From positions 1,884,753-1,948,752 of the forward strand of contig NZ_LFMD02000003.1 of assembly GCF_015776785.2 (NCBI RefSeq): a stretch of DNA of 64,000 nucleotides. Direction: 5' to 3'. A program made the translations under genes and the position numbers. The stretch is from Kitasatospora sp. SUK 42 (GTDB taxonomy: Bacteria > Actinomycetota > Actinomycetes > Streptomycetales > Streptomycetaceae). Under the pieces are notes generated by a model, which saw nothing but the letters and a program-made list of their open reading frames with translations, did not search any database and was not told the DNA's origin. Shown here in pieces: positions 35,091 through 43,403 of this stretch (within the stretch, counting starts at the first letter, position 1; each line of letters opens with the position of its first letter).

Positions 35091-35792
35091 TCAGTTCACG
35101 ATCGTCGGCGACAGCGCGGTGAACCAGAGCAGGACGAAGGTCGCCACCGACATGATCGGTACCAGCACCTTGGTCTCGACGTTGTTGCCGCTGCGCTTGA
35201 TCAGCACGATCTCGTAGCGCTCCTTGTGCGGCCAGAGCAGCGGCGCGCCCTTCTTGGTCAGGCAGTCGCCCAGCAGGTGCGCCAGAGTGCCCAGCGCGAC
35301 CGCGTACGGCAGCCAGCCGGGCGAGTTGGGCATCCAGGTGTTCATCCCGAAGGTGCCGAGCGCGGCCAGGCCGATGACGGTGATCCACGCCTCCGGTCCG
35401 TTGCTCGGCGGGCAGAGCCGCAGGGCGCGGATCGCGAGCGCCAGCAGGAAGAAGGTCACCGCCAGGGTGAAGTTGCGGCCCAGGTAGGTGACGCCGGCCC
35501 AGGTGCCGCCGCCCATCAGCGCGACGAACAGCAGCGAGTGGGTGGCGTGCCGGTGGCCTCCGGAGGCCCAGGCCACGAAGCGGCAGAGCGCCTTGGAGAC
35601 CGGGCCGAGGAAGTTGGCGATCGAGCCGTCGTGGTGGTCGAGGTCCGGCAGCAGGGCCGCCCCCGCGCACAGCACCGTGCCCATCAGTATGTCCGCGGGC
35701 TGCAGCGTGGTGTGCAGCAGCAGCGGGGGCAGGAAGGGAGCGGACGCCGCGTACAGCATCGCTCCGCTCACCGCGTGCGAATGACCCATCAT
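35091..35792 (-). CDS. YdjM/DUF457-type metal-dependent membrane hydrolase
   Basis: 233 aa. The N-terminus MMGHSHAVSGAMLYA and the stretch ALLPDLDHHDGSIANFLG with HRHATHSLL and TLAHLLGDCLTKKGAPLLWP supply the His/Asp metal ligands of the family. Four to six membrane segments. E. coli YdjM is LexA-regulated, but no LexA box was checked here. ATG at 35792 or 35789. It lies downstream of marP on the same strand but separated by 275 bp of repeats. Confidence 0.85.
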   Translation of the reverse strand: MMGHSHAVSGAMLYAASAPFLPPLLLHTTLQPADILMGTVLCAGAALLPDLDHHDGSIANFLGPVSKALCRFVAWASGGHRHATHSLLFVALMGGGTWAGVTYLGRNFTLAVTFFLLALAIRALRLCPPSNGPEAWITVIGLAALGTFGMNTWMPNSPGWLPYAVALGTLAHLLGDCLTKKGAPLLWPHKERYEIVLIKRSGNNVETKVLVPIMSVATFVLLWFTALSPTIVN

Positions 35793-35921
35793 CGGACTAC
35801 CACGACCTCCCGTTGAGCCCACTCCGGGACGGCGCCCGGTTGAGCCGAACGGGTGAGCGCGGCTGAGGCTACCAGGGCGGACTGACGGTACGACGGATAT
35901 CGGACCGGCAGAACGCGCGCC

Positions 35922-36055
35922 GCCGGAGGGCCGAAGTGCCCGGAGCCGCGGACTCGGAACGCGCGGCGCCGGAGGGCCGGAGCACCAGGCGCCGCGGACC
36001 CGGAGCCCGCGCTGCCGGAGGCCCGGAGCACCAGGCACCGGAGGCGCGGAACACC
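35922..36055. repeat. 46-bp imperfect tandem repeat, nearly three copies
   Basis: Units begin with GCCGGAGG at 35922, 35968 and 36014, an exact 46-bp period; the second and third share CCGGAGCACCAGGC. They lie in the 275-bp gap between marP and the DUF457 gene. The element is transcribed only if marP reads through. Confidence 0.8.
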
Positions 36056-36067
36056 CGCCCCGTGAAC

Positions 36068-37252
36068 TCAGAGCGCGCACCCCTGGGTGTCCACCCGGGT
36101 GCTGGCGGCGCTGCCCGCCGTCGCGTCCTCGCGCACCTCGGCAGCCGTCAGCACGTACCCGGTGTCGGCGCTGTCCAGGGACTTGGCGAACACCACCCCG
36201 TACACCTGGCCGTCCGGGGTGAGCAGCGGGCCGCCGCTGTTGCCCTGGCGGACCAGCGAGCGCACCGAGTAGACGTCACGCACCACCTGGCCGCGGTGGT
36301 AGATGTCCGGGCCGTTGGCCTGGATCCGGCCGCGGATGCGGGCCGGCTGGACGTTGAAGGCGCCGTTCTCGGGGAAGCCGGCGACGATCGCGCTGTCGTT
36401 GGTCTTCGCCTCGCCCGCGAAGGTCAGCGGGGGCGCGTTCAGCTTGGGCACGTCCAGGACGGCGATGTCGCGCTGCCAGTCGTAGCGCACCACCGTCGCG
36501 TCGTAGAGCTGGCCGACGCCGCCGATCTGCACGGTCGGCTCGTCCACGCCGCCGACCACGTGGGCGTTGGTCATCACCCGGTGCGGTGCGAAGACGAAGC
36601 CGCTGCCCTCCAGGGTCTTGCCGCAGGAGGTCGCGGTGCCGACCACCTTGACCAGGCTCTGCCGGGCCTTCGCCACCGCCGGGCTGCCGGCCAGCGCCGG
36701 GTCGGGGGTGTCGACCTGGGTGATCGGCTCGTGCTCGAAGGGGTTGAAGACCTGTGGGAAGCCGTTGCGGGCGAGCACCTTGGAGAAGTCCGAGAACCAG
36801 TTCGGCGCGTCGCCGGGCAGCGCGTTCTGGACGCCTCCGAGGATCGCCGAGGAGCGGACCTGCTTGGAGACCGTCGGCAGGGACGTCCCGGCCAGCGCCG
36901 AGCCGATCAGCCAGGCCACCAGCAGCATCGAGACCACGTTGACCGCCGCGCCGCCGGTCGCGTCCAGCACCCGGGCCGGGCGCCGGTCGATGTGCCCGCG
37001 CAGCTTCCAGCCGAAGTGCGCGGTGATCGCCTGGCCGATCGCGGCGAAGACGATCACCACTACGACGGCCACCACCGAGGCGGTGGTGCCGGGGCTGAGG
37101 TGGTCGAGCAGCAGCGGCAGCAGCTGGACGGCCAGCAGGCCGCCGCCGAGGAAGCCGACGAGTGACAGCACACCCACCACGAAGCCCTGCCGGTAGCCCG
37201 ACACGGCGAATGCCACGGCAGCGGCGATCAGCAGCACATCGAGGACGTTCAC
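36068..37252 (-). CDS. marP: MarP-type membrane serine protease (CvpA-like domain + trypsin-like domain)
   Basis: 394 aa. Four N-terminal membrane segments in a CvpA-like domain (residues about 1-125), a linker, then a chymotrypsin-fold protease. The catalytic triad is visible: His231 in MTNAHVVGG, Asp in RDIAVLDV, Ser in RQGNSGGPLL. A cysteine pair (SCGKTLEG and the C-terminal GCAL) may form the structural disulfide known from mycobacterial MarP, which protects cells from acid and oxidative stress. GTG start. It lies downstream of nth and the nudix gene, as in mycobacteria. Confidence 0.92.
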   Translation of the reverse strand: MNVLDVLLIAAAVAFAVSGYRQGFVVGVLSLVGFLGGGLLAVQLLPLLLDHLSPGTTASVVAVVVVIVFAAIGQAITAHFGWKLRGHIDRRPARVLDATGGAAVNVVSMLLVAWLIGSALAGTSLPTVSKQVRSSAILGGVQNALPGDAPNWFSDFSKVLARNGFPQVFNPFEHEPITQVDTPDPALAGSPAVAKARQSLVKVVGTATSCGKTLEGSGFVFAPHRVMTNAHVVGGVDEPTVQIGGVGQLYDATVVRYDWQRDIAVLDVPKLNAPPLTFAGEAKTNDSAIVAGFPENGAFNVQPARIRGRIQANGPDIYHRGQVVRDVYSVRSLVRQGNSGGPLLTPDGQVYGVVFAKSLDSADTGYVLTAAEVREDATAGSAASTRVDTQGCAL

Positions 37253-37298
37253 CCCGACACCCTCCCACGGTTGGCGGCCCGCCCGCGCCGACGGCCCG

Positions 37299-38033
37299 TC
37301 ACGAGGCGTCGGCGTCGCCGCCCGGCAGCGCGCGGGAGTGTTCGAGGTCGCCCTGGACCAGTGCGAGCGCGTCGTCCGAGAGGTCGACCACCCGGGACGG
37401 GTCCCACGGCAGCTCCAGGCCGCTGTGGTGCAGCACCCGGTCGATCACCCCGGCGGTGAAACCCCAGACCAGCCGCCCGGCGACCGCGAAGGCCGGCCCG
37501 ATGTGCCCGGACGGGTGCCGCAGCCGGACCCGGTTCGCCGGATCGGCCAGGTCGGCGATCGGCACCCGGAACACCGCGCCGGTCTCGCCCTGGTCCACCG
37601 GGCGCACCGGGGACTCCACCCGCCACCAGCCCAGCACCGGGGTCACCACGAAGTGGCTCACCGGGATGTACAGCCGGGGCAGCGCCGCGAAGACCTGCAC
37701 CCCGGCCGGGTCCAGGCCGGTCTCCTCCCAGGCCTCGCGCAGCGCCGCCGCGATCGGACCGTGGCCGTCCGGGTCGCCGTCCTCCGGGTCCAGCGCGCCG
37801 CCCGGGAAGGACGGCTGGCCCGCGTGCGAGCGCAGTGAGCGGGCCCGCTCGATCAGCAGCACGTCCGGTCCGTCCGGGCCCTCGCCGAACAGCATCAGCA
37901 CGGCCGCCGCCCGGCCGCCCTCCCGCGGCGGCAGGAAGCGGCTCAGCTGCTCCGGCAGCACCCGCTCGGCCGCCTCCCGGACCGGCTCCAGCCAGTCCGG
38001 CAGGCCGTCCCGCTCGATCGCCCCCGCGATCAC
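37299..38033 (-). CDS. Nudix hydrolase, coenzyme A diphosphatase type
   Basis: 244 aa. The nudix box is G(G)ALDPEDGD...REAWEETGL, preceded by the CoA-pyrophosphatase signature LLIERARSLRSHAGQPSFPGG, pointing to cleavage of CoA to 3',5'-ADP and phosphopantetheine. GTG at 38033 overlaps the nth stop codon (GTGA), so it is coupled to nth. It is 46 bp upstream of marP in the same operon. Confidence 0.9.
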   Translation of the reverse strand: MIAGAIERDGLPDWLEPVREAAERVLPEQLSRFLPPREGGRAAAVLMLFGEGPDGPDVLLIERARSLRSHAGQPSFPGGALDPEDGDPDGHGPIAAALREAWEETGLDPAGVQVFAALPRLYIPVSHFVVTPVLGWWRVESPVRPVDQGETGAVFRVPIADLADPANRVRLRHPSGHIGPAFAVAGRLVWGFTAGVIDRVLHHSGLELPWDPSRVVDLSDDALALVQGDLEHSRALPGGDADAS

Positions 38034-38986
38034 TTCTCCACCGCCAGGTCCGCGACCTGCCCGTGGTGGGCGGCGGCGTCGGCGCGGGCGGCCGCCTCGC
38101 CGGGGAAGTCCGACGGCGGCCGCAGCCGCTGGCCGGGCTGGCCCCCCATCTCGTACTTGAGCAGCTTGCGGGCCTTCTCCGGGTCGGTCTCGCCCTCCCC
38201 GTACGCGGGGCAGAGCGGCGCGATCGGGCAGGCTCCGCAGGCGGGCTTCTGGGAGTGGCAGATCCGGCGGCCGTGGAAGACCACCCGGTGCGAGAGCATC
38301 GTCCACTCCGACTTCGGGAAGATCTCGCCGACGGCGTGCTCGACCTTCACCGGGTCGTCCTCGGTGGTCCAGCCGAACCGCCGCGCCAGCCGCCCGAAGT
38401 GGGTGTCGACGGTGATGCCGGGCACTCCGAAGGCATTGCCCAGAACGACGTTGGCGGTCTTGCGGCCGACGCCGGGCAGGGTCACCAGGTCGGCCAGCCG
38501 AGCGGGGACCTCCCCGCCGAACTCGTCGCGCAGCGCGATCGACAGGCCGATCAGCGACTTCGCCTTGTTCCGGAAGAAGCCGGTGGGCCGGATGACCTCC
38601 TCCAGCTCCTCCGGGTTCGCGGCCGCCATGTCCTCGGGCGTCGGGTACTTGGCGAACAGCGCCGGGGTGGTCTGGTTCACCCGCAGGTCGGTGGTCTGCG
38701 CCGACAGCACGGTGGCCACCAGCAGCTGGAACGGGTTCTCGAAGTCCAGCTCCGGATGCGCGTACGGGTACAGCTCCGCCAGCTCGCGGTTGATCCGCCG
38801 GGCCCGCCGCACCATCGCCAGGTGCGACTCCGGCTTCCTCGGCTTCACCGCCGCCTTCTTCGCGGCCGCCTTCTTCGCCACCGGCCTCGTCACCGATTTC
38901 GTCACCGGCTTCGCCGCCGACGACTCGGACGCCGGCTCCGACGCGGGCTTCGACGTCGCGGTCTTCCGGGCCTTGCTCTCTGCCAT
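38030..38986 (-). CDS. nth: Endonuclease III (DNA glycosylase/AP lyase)
   Basis: 318 aa. Helix-hairpin-helix LPGVGRKTANVVL followed by VDTHFGRLARR (catalytic Asp), SAQTTD near the N-terminal part, and the 4Fe-4S ligands C-x6-C-x2-C-x5-C in CHSQKPACGACPIAPLC. Removes oxidised pyrimidines. The first about 50 residues are an Ala/Lys/Ser-rich tail (KKAAAKKAAVK) absent from E. coli Nth. The C-terminal 45 residues are also an extension. First gene of nth-nudix-marP. Confidence 0.95.
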   Translation of the reverse strand: MAESKARKTATSKPASEPASESSAAKPVTKSVTRPVAKKAAAKKAAVKPRKPESHLAMVRRARRINRELAELYPYAHPELDFENPFQLLVATVLSAQTTDLRVNQTTPALFAKYPTPEDMAAANPEELEEVIRPTGFFRNKAKSLIGLSIALRDEFGGEVPARLADLVTLPGVGRKTANVVLGNAFGVPGITVDTHFGRLARRFGWTTEDDPVKVEHAVGEIFPKSEWTMLSHRVVFHGRRICHSQKPACGACPIAPLCPAYGEGETDPEKARKLLKYEMGGQPGQRLRPPSDFPGEAAARADAAAHHGQVADLAVEK

Positions 38987-39117
38987 GCACGAAGGCTACG
39001 CCGAGCGGCGCACCCCTCGGGGCCGATCAAGCACGGAAACCGCCCTGCCGGGGCCGTTGTTGTGCTGCGGCGGGCACCCCCGTGCCGACGCGGGCACCCC
39101 CGTGCCGACGGGGGCGG

Positions 39118-39618
39118 TCACCGGAGGGGGCGGCCGATGGTGCCCTCAAGGGTGTTGAGGAGGTCGGCCAGGCCCTCGGCGAGGCGGTCCTGCTGGTCGG
39201 GGGTGAGGCCGGAGAGGAGGGCGCGGTCGTAGGCGACGAGTTCCTGGATCAGGCCGTCGACCAGCTCCAGTCCGGCGTCGGTGAGCGAGAGGTGGGCGAC
39301 CCTGCGGTCCCGGTCGTCGGTGCGGCGGCTGACCAGGCCGCGGTCCTCCAGCAGCCGCAGGCGCTTGGTGACGGCGGCGCCGGAGGCGAAGCTCTCCCGG
39401 GCCAGTTGGGTGGGGGTCAGCTCGCTGTCGACCCGGCGCAGGGCGCCGAGGATGTCGAACTCGGCGCGGGTGAGGCCGGCCCGGGTGAGCGGGTCGGGGG
39501 TCTGCTGGAGCAGTGCGGCGCAGCGGTTGATCCGGCCGAGGACGGCGATCGGGCCGGTGTCCAGGCCCGGGTAGGCGCGCTCCCACTGGCGCAGCACACC
39601 TGCGACGACGTCCTCCAC
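39118..39618 (-). CDS. MarR-family transcriptional regulator
   Basis: 166 aa winged-helix protein: RAEFDILGALRRV, recognition helix region TPTQLARESFASGAAVTKRLRLLEDRGLV, and wing RRTDDRDRRV. GTG start. It follows the FUSC gene with a 45-bp gap on the same strand, so it is probably co-transcribed and controls the pair through the palindrome at 41290. The pair is not part of the order known from mycobacteria and looks inserted between nth and crp. Confidence 0.88.
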   Translation of the reverse strand: MEDVVAGVLRQWERAYPGLDTGPIAVLGRINRCAALLQQTPDPLTRAGLTRAEFDILGALRRVDSELTPTQLARESFASGAAVTKRLRLLEDRGLVSRRTDDRDRRVAHLSLTDAGLELVDGLIQELVAYDRALLSGLTPDQQDRLAEGLADLLNTLEGTIGRPLR

Positions 39619-39663
39619 GTGTGCTGCTCCCGTTCTGCGGCCTGCTTCCCTCCGCGACCGATC

Positions 39664-41274
39664 CTAGACGTCGCCGCGCCGCGCCAGCAGGGCCGCCAGT
39701 TGGTGGTGGGCGTGCCGTTCGGTGTCGGCGGTGCGCTGGTGCGGGAGGGCGGGGCGGCGCCATTCGCCGGTGGCGGTGTCGGCGGCCTCGCGCAGTTCCA
39801 GCAGGGCGGTGGCCAGGCCGGTCCGGGCGGCGGCGGCCTCGGGGCCGGGTCCGGCGGTCCGGGCCGCGTCGGTGGCGTTCTCGGCTCCGGCCAGGGCGTG
39901 GGAGAGCCGGGTGGCGGTGCGGCGGTTGGTGACCAGCAGGCAGGCGGCGAGCCCGGTGAGCGCGCCGACGCAGGTGTCCAGCCAGCGGTCGGCGACCAGG
40001 GCCCGGGCGGGCTGCAGGCCGGCGAACTCGGTCATCAGCAGCGCCATCGGCGTGACGAAGACGGTGGCGAGCCAGTAGCTGCGGGCGATCGTCGCCTCCG
40101 CGCCGAACTGGCACACCAGTCCGAGCGCGATCAGCGCCACCGGTCCGGAGTGGGCGAGGGGCAGGACGGCGGTGAACACCGCCAGGCCGAGCAGGTTGCC
40201 CAGCACCCGTTGCAGCGCGCGCTGCCAGGAGAGCGTGCTGTTGGCCTGGAACACGGAGGCCGCGGTGACCACGGCCCAGTACGGGCGGCCGACGCCGAGC
40301 GCCAGCGAGAGCCATCCGGCGGCGGCGCAGCCGACGGCGACCCGCAGGGCGATCGGCAGCAGCGCGGAGCCGGGCCGCAGCGCGTCGCGCAGCGGGGGCC
40401 GACGGCCGGGGCGGTGGGCGCGCAGTTCGGCGGCCTCCGCCCCGGTGAGGTCGAGCAGCGGCAGCGGGCGGCCCCGGCGCAGGTCGCGGGCCCAGGCGGC
40501 GTACCGCTCGGCGGCGGCCGGGTCGGTGGCGACCGGGTCGGCGGGTGCGGCGAGGGTCGCCTCCGCGTGGACCAGCAGCCGTTCGGGCGCGTCGCCGAGG
40601 TCCCGCCGCCGGTTCGGGGAGGAGAGCGCGAGGCTGTGCCGGGCCGCGGCGACCGCGCCGACCAGGGCGGTGCGGGCGGCGGCGTCCGGTGTGCCGGGCC
40701 CGGTGCGCAGCAGCCGGGCCGCGGCCTCCAGCGCACGGGCGGTGGCGATCCGTTCCGGGCCGTACGGGCGCGGCAGCGCGGGGGCCATGCAGACCAGCCA
40801 GGCCAGGGCGGCGCCGAGCACGGTGAGCGCCAGGTGCGGCGGGAGGTCGGCGGGGCGCTGCGGGACGAAGGCGCAGCTGGCGCTGGTGAAGGTGATGATC
40901 AGGGCGCCGGGCGGGCCGACTCGGGCGGCGTCGCAGAGCAGTTTGTGGAGGGCGGCGAGCGCGGCCGCCACGGCGACCAGGACGACGGCGTCGCGGGTCA
41001 GCGCGGAGGCGGTGAGAGCGGCTGCGGTGCTGAGGACGGTGCCCAGGAGCACGCCGGCCAGGGTCCGGGCGCGGGCGCGGTAGGGCAGGCCGTGCCCGTA
41101 CAGCGCGCCGAGGCCGCCGGCCGAGGTGTAGAGGGCGAGGTCCAGCCGGCCGAGGGCGAGCAGGGTGAGGTTGAGGGTGCCGAGGGTCACCACGGCGCTG
41201 AGCGCGGGCTTGTGCCAGCCGTCTCCGGGCGGACCGACCCGGAGCGCCTGCCGGAACTGGGCGGTTGTGGCCAT
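39664..41274 (-). CDS. FUSC-family membrane efflux protein
   Basis: 536 aa with two sets of membrane segments separated by a cytoplasmic helical domain (about residues 195-300). The second half begins with the FUSC/aromatic-acid-exporter-like stretch RVAVGCAAAGWLSLALGVGRPYWAVVTAA and LQRVLGNLLG. Probably exports aromatic or weak acids. The ATG has no ribosome-binding site upstream (CTAATCTTTTTGC), and the putative -10 lies about 19-24 bp before it, so the message may have a very short leader. Confidence 0.85.
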   Translation of the reverse strand: MATTAQFRQALRVGPPGDGWHKPALSAVVTLGTLNLTLLALGRLDLALYTSAGGLGALYGHGLPYRARARTLAGVLLGTVLSTAAALTASALTRDAVVLVAVAAALAALHKLLCDAARVGPPGALIITFTSASCAFVPQRPADLPPHLALTVLGAALAWLVCMAPALPRPYGPERIATARALEAAARLLRTGPGTPDAAARTALVGAVAAARHSLALSSPNRRRDLGDAPERLLVHAEATLAAPADPVATDPAAAERYAAWARDLRRGRPLPLLDLTGAEAAELRAHRPGRRPPLRDALRPGSALLPIALRVAVGCAAAGWLSLALGVGRPYWAVVTAASVFQANSTLSWQRALQRVLGNLLGLAVFTAVLPLAHSGPVALIALGLVCQFGAEATIARSYWLATVFVTPMALLMTEFAGLQPARALVADRWLDTCVGALTGLAACLLVTNRRTATRLSHALAGAENATDAARTAGPGPEAAAARTGLATALLELREAADTATGEWRRPALPHQRTADTERHAHHQLAALLARRGDV

Positions 41275-41289
41275 GCAAAAAGATTAGCA

Positions 41290-41300
41290 GGTAATTTACC
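41290..41300 (-). promoter_or_regulatory. MarR-type operator overlapping the FUSC promoter
   Basis: Perfect palindrome GGTAA-T-TTACC. On the minus strand it contains TAAATT (41298-41293), a plausible -10 box for the FUSC gene 19 bp further on. Repressor binding here would block the promoter directly. Confidence 0.65.
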
Positions 41301-41561
41301 CGTGAAACATATGAGGGCAGTCACCCCCGCCCGTCCCACGACACGCCCGTTCGATGCCACCGGTCGGACGTTCGATCGGGTGACCGCCACCGGGCGCCCC
41401 ACCCGGAGACCAACCGGTACGAATGGCCCCGCACGGCACACCCGCACACACCCCCTCCTCATATGATCGGAGCGACATGCGCCATGCTTGGTGATGCAGA
41501 ACACTGAACGGAACTTGCGCCGGACGGCCCACCCGCCGCACGGCCGAGAAGGAGGAAGCAC

Positions 41562-42236
41562 GTGGACGACGTTCTGCGGCGCGCCGCACTCTTCGCGGCA
41601 CTCGACGACGAACAGGCCGGCGAGCTGCGCGCTTCCATGACCGAGGTCACCCTCGCCCGTGGTGAGTCGCTGTTCCACGAGGGCGACCCGGGCGACCGGC
41701 TGTACGTCGTCGCCGAGGGCAAGGTGAAGCTGCACCGCGCCTCGCCGGACGGCCGCGAGAACATGCTGGCCGTGCTCGGCCCCAGCGAGATGATCGGCGA
41801 ACTGTCGCTGTTCGACCCGGGCCCGCGCACCGCCACCGCCAGCGCGCTGACCGAGGTCAAGCTGCTGGGCCTCGGCCACGGCGACCTGCAGCCCTGGCTG
41901 CACGCCCGCCCCGAGGTCTCCATCGCGCTGCTGCGGGCCATCGCCCGCCGCCTGCGCCGGACCAACGACGTGATGTCCGACCTGGTCTTCTCCGACGTGC
42001 CCGGCCGCGTCGCCAAGGCCCTGCTGGACCTCTCCCGCCGGTTCGGCGTGCAGTCCGAGGAGGGCATCCACGTCGCCCACGACCTCACCCAGGAGGAGCT
42101 CGCCCAGCTGGTCGGCGCCTCCCGCGAGACGGTCAACAAGGCGCTCGCCGACTTCGCCGGCCGCGGCTGGCTGAAGCTGGAGGCGCGCGCGGTGGTCCTG
42201 CTGGACGTCGAGCGGCTGTCCCGCCGCTCGCGCTGA
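41562..42236 (+). CDS. crp: Crp/Fnr-family regulator, Crp
   Basis: 224 aa. N-terminal cyclic-nucleotide-binding domain with GELSLFDPGPRTATAS in the phosphate-binding cassette, and a C-terminal HTH LTQEELAQLVGASRETVNKALADF. In Streptomyces Crp governs germination and antibiotic production. The GTG start follows GGAGGAAGC. A strong terminator lies 14 bp past the stop. Nearby nth and the MBL gene are in the conserved order. Confidence 0.95.
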   Translation: MDDVLRRAALFAALDDEQAGELRASMTEVTLARGESLFHEGDPGDRLYVVAEGKVKLHRASPDGRENMLAVLGPSEMIGELSLFDPGPRTATASALTEVKLLGLGHGDLQPWLHARPEVSIALLRAIARRLRRTNDVMSDLVFSDVPGRVAKALLDLSRRFGVQSEEGIHVAHDLTQEELAQLVGASRETVNKALADFAGRGWLKLEARAVVLLDVERLSRRSR

Positions 42237-42249
42237 CGCCCGAGCACCA

Positions 42250-42281
42250 CGAAGGGCCCGTCCGGACGGACGGGCCCTTCG
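42250..42281. terminator. Bidirectional terminator between crp and the MBL gene
   Basis: Perfect 14-bp stem CGAAGGGCCCGTCC with a GGAC tetraloop between two convergent genes. Confidence 0.9.
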
Positions 42282-42288
42282 GCGTTCG

Positions 42289-42320
42289 CGGCTCAGCCCA
42301 GGTCCGGCTCAGCCCAGGTC
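42289..42320. repeat. 16-bp tandem duplication at the MBL gene stop
   Basis: CGGCTCAGCCCAGGTC occurs perfectly twice, at 42289-42304 and 42305-42320. The second copy contains the stop codon of the MBL-fold gene; the first lies just after it in a different phase. Confidence 0.85.
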
Positions 42321-43142
42321 CGGGATGAGCCCGTGCTCCTCCAGGTACTCCAGCTGGGCCCGCACCGAGAGTTCGGCGGCCGGCCAGAGCGCCCGGTCCA
42401 CGTCGGCGTAGACCCGGGCCACCACGTCGGCGGCCGTCCGGCAGCCCGCCTCGACCGCGGTCTCCACCTGGGCGAGCCGCGTGGCCCGGTGGGCCAGGTA
42501 GTAGTCGACGGCGCCGAGCGCGTCCGCGAGCACCGGCCCGTGGCCGGGCAGCACGGTCCGCACGCCGTGCTCGGAGGCCATGGTGTGCAGGTGGCGCAGC
42601 GAGTCCAGGTAGTCGCCGAGCCGGCCGTCGGGGTGGGCGACCATCGTGGTGCCGCGGCCGAGCACGGTGTCCCCGGTGAGGACCGCGCCGTCGGCGGGCA
42701 GGTGGAAGGTCAGCGAGTCCGAGGTGTGGCCGGGAGTGGCCACCACCCGCAGGTCGAGCCCTCCGACGTCCAGGCGCTGGCCGCCCACCAGGCCCTCGGA
42801 GCCCAGCCGGTGCGCCGGGTCCAGGGCCCGCACCTCGGTGCCGGTCAGTTCGGCGAAGCGGGCCGCGCCCTCGGAGTGGTCGGCGTGGCCGTGGGTCAGC
42901 AGGGTGAGCGCGATCCGCTTGCCCCGCTCCTCGGCGAGGTCGACCACCCGGCGCAGGTGGCCCTCGTGCAGCGGTCCCGGGTCGATCACCACCGCGAGGT
43001 CCGAGCCGGGCTCGGAGAGCAGCCAGGTGTTGGTGCCGTCCAGCGTCATCGGCGACGGGTTCGGCGCCAGCACGCACAGCGCCCGTGGGGTGGCCTCGCC
43101 GCCGATCACGGCGGCGGGGTCACCCGGCAGGAGTCCGCTCAC
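42309..43142 (-). CDS. MBL-fold metallo-hydrolase
   Basis: 277 aa glyoxalase II/RNase-B-like metallo-beta-lactamase fold: THGHADHSEG (metal ligands), PGHTSDSL, TGDTVLG, and PGHGPVL. The C-terminal 60 residues form a winged-helix-like tail (ELSVRAQLEYLEEHG) as in LACTB2 relatives. The substrate is unknown. GTG at 43142 overlaps the stop of a 57-aa gene (GTGA). It lies in the leftward series nudix, 57-aa ORF, MBL. Confidence 0.87.
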   Translation of the reverse strand: MSGLLPGDPAAVIGGEATPRALCVLAPNPSPMTLDGTNTWLLSEPGSDLAVVIDPGPLHEGHLRRVVDLAEERGKRIALTLLTHGHADHSEGAARFAELTGTEVRALDPAHRLGSEGLVGGQRLDVGGLDLRVVATPGHTSDSLTFHLPADGAVLTGDTVLGRGTTMVAHPDGRLGDYLDSLRHLHTMASEHGVRTVLPGHGPVLADALGAVDYYLAHRATRLAQVETAVEAGCRTAADVVARVYADVDRALWPAAELSVRAQLEYLEEHGLIPDLG

Positions 43143-43312
43143 CGGCCGCCCTCGCCGTCGCGGTGCAGGACCCGCAGCGGCAGGACCCGGACGAGGGCGC
43201 GCTGGGCGACCTCGACGAACGGGACCGGGCCGGAGCAGGCCGGGGAACGGGGGGTCAGTCGGCGGGCGGGCAGCTCGGGTGCCGTCCGGCGAGCCACGTC
43301 CTTGTGGTTCAT
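43139..43312 (-). CDS. 57-aa conserved-context small protein
   Basis: MNHKDVARRTAPELPARRLTP..., basic, with a C-terminal stretch VEVAQRALVRVLPLRVLHRD that could form an amphipathic helix. GGAAGGA lies about ten bases before the ATG, and the stop overlaps the MBL start codon (GTGA), so translational coupling supports it as real. No family recognised. Confidence 0.62.
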   Translation of the reverse strand: MNHKDVARRTAPELPARRLTPRSPACSGPVPFVEVAQRALVRVLPLRVLHRDGEGGR

Positions 43313-43403
43313 CGGCGTCGGTCCTTCCTGGTCGGCTCTGGTCGGTGGAGCGGTTGGCGGAACGGCCGGTGGAACAGCCGTTGGCTTCCGTACGGTCATA
43401 CGA

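Noticed and set aside
39082..41466. Plus-strand open frame of about 790 codons
   Set aside because: Antisense to the MarR and FUSC genes, Gly/Ala/Val-rich with no family features.
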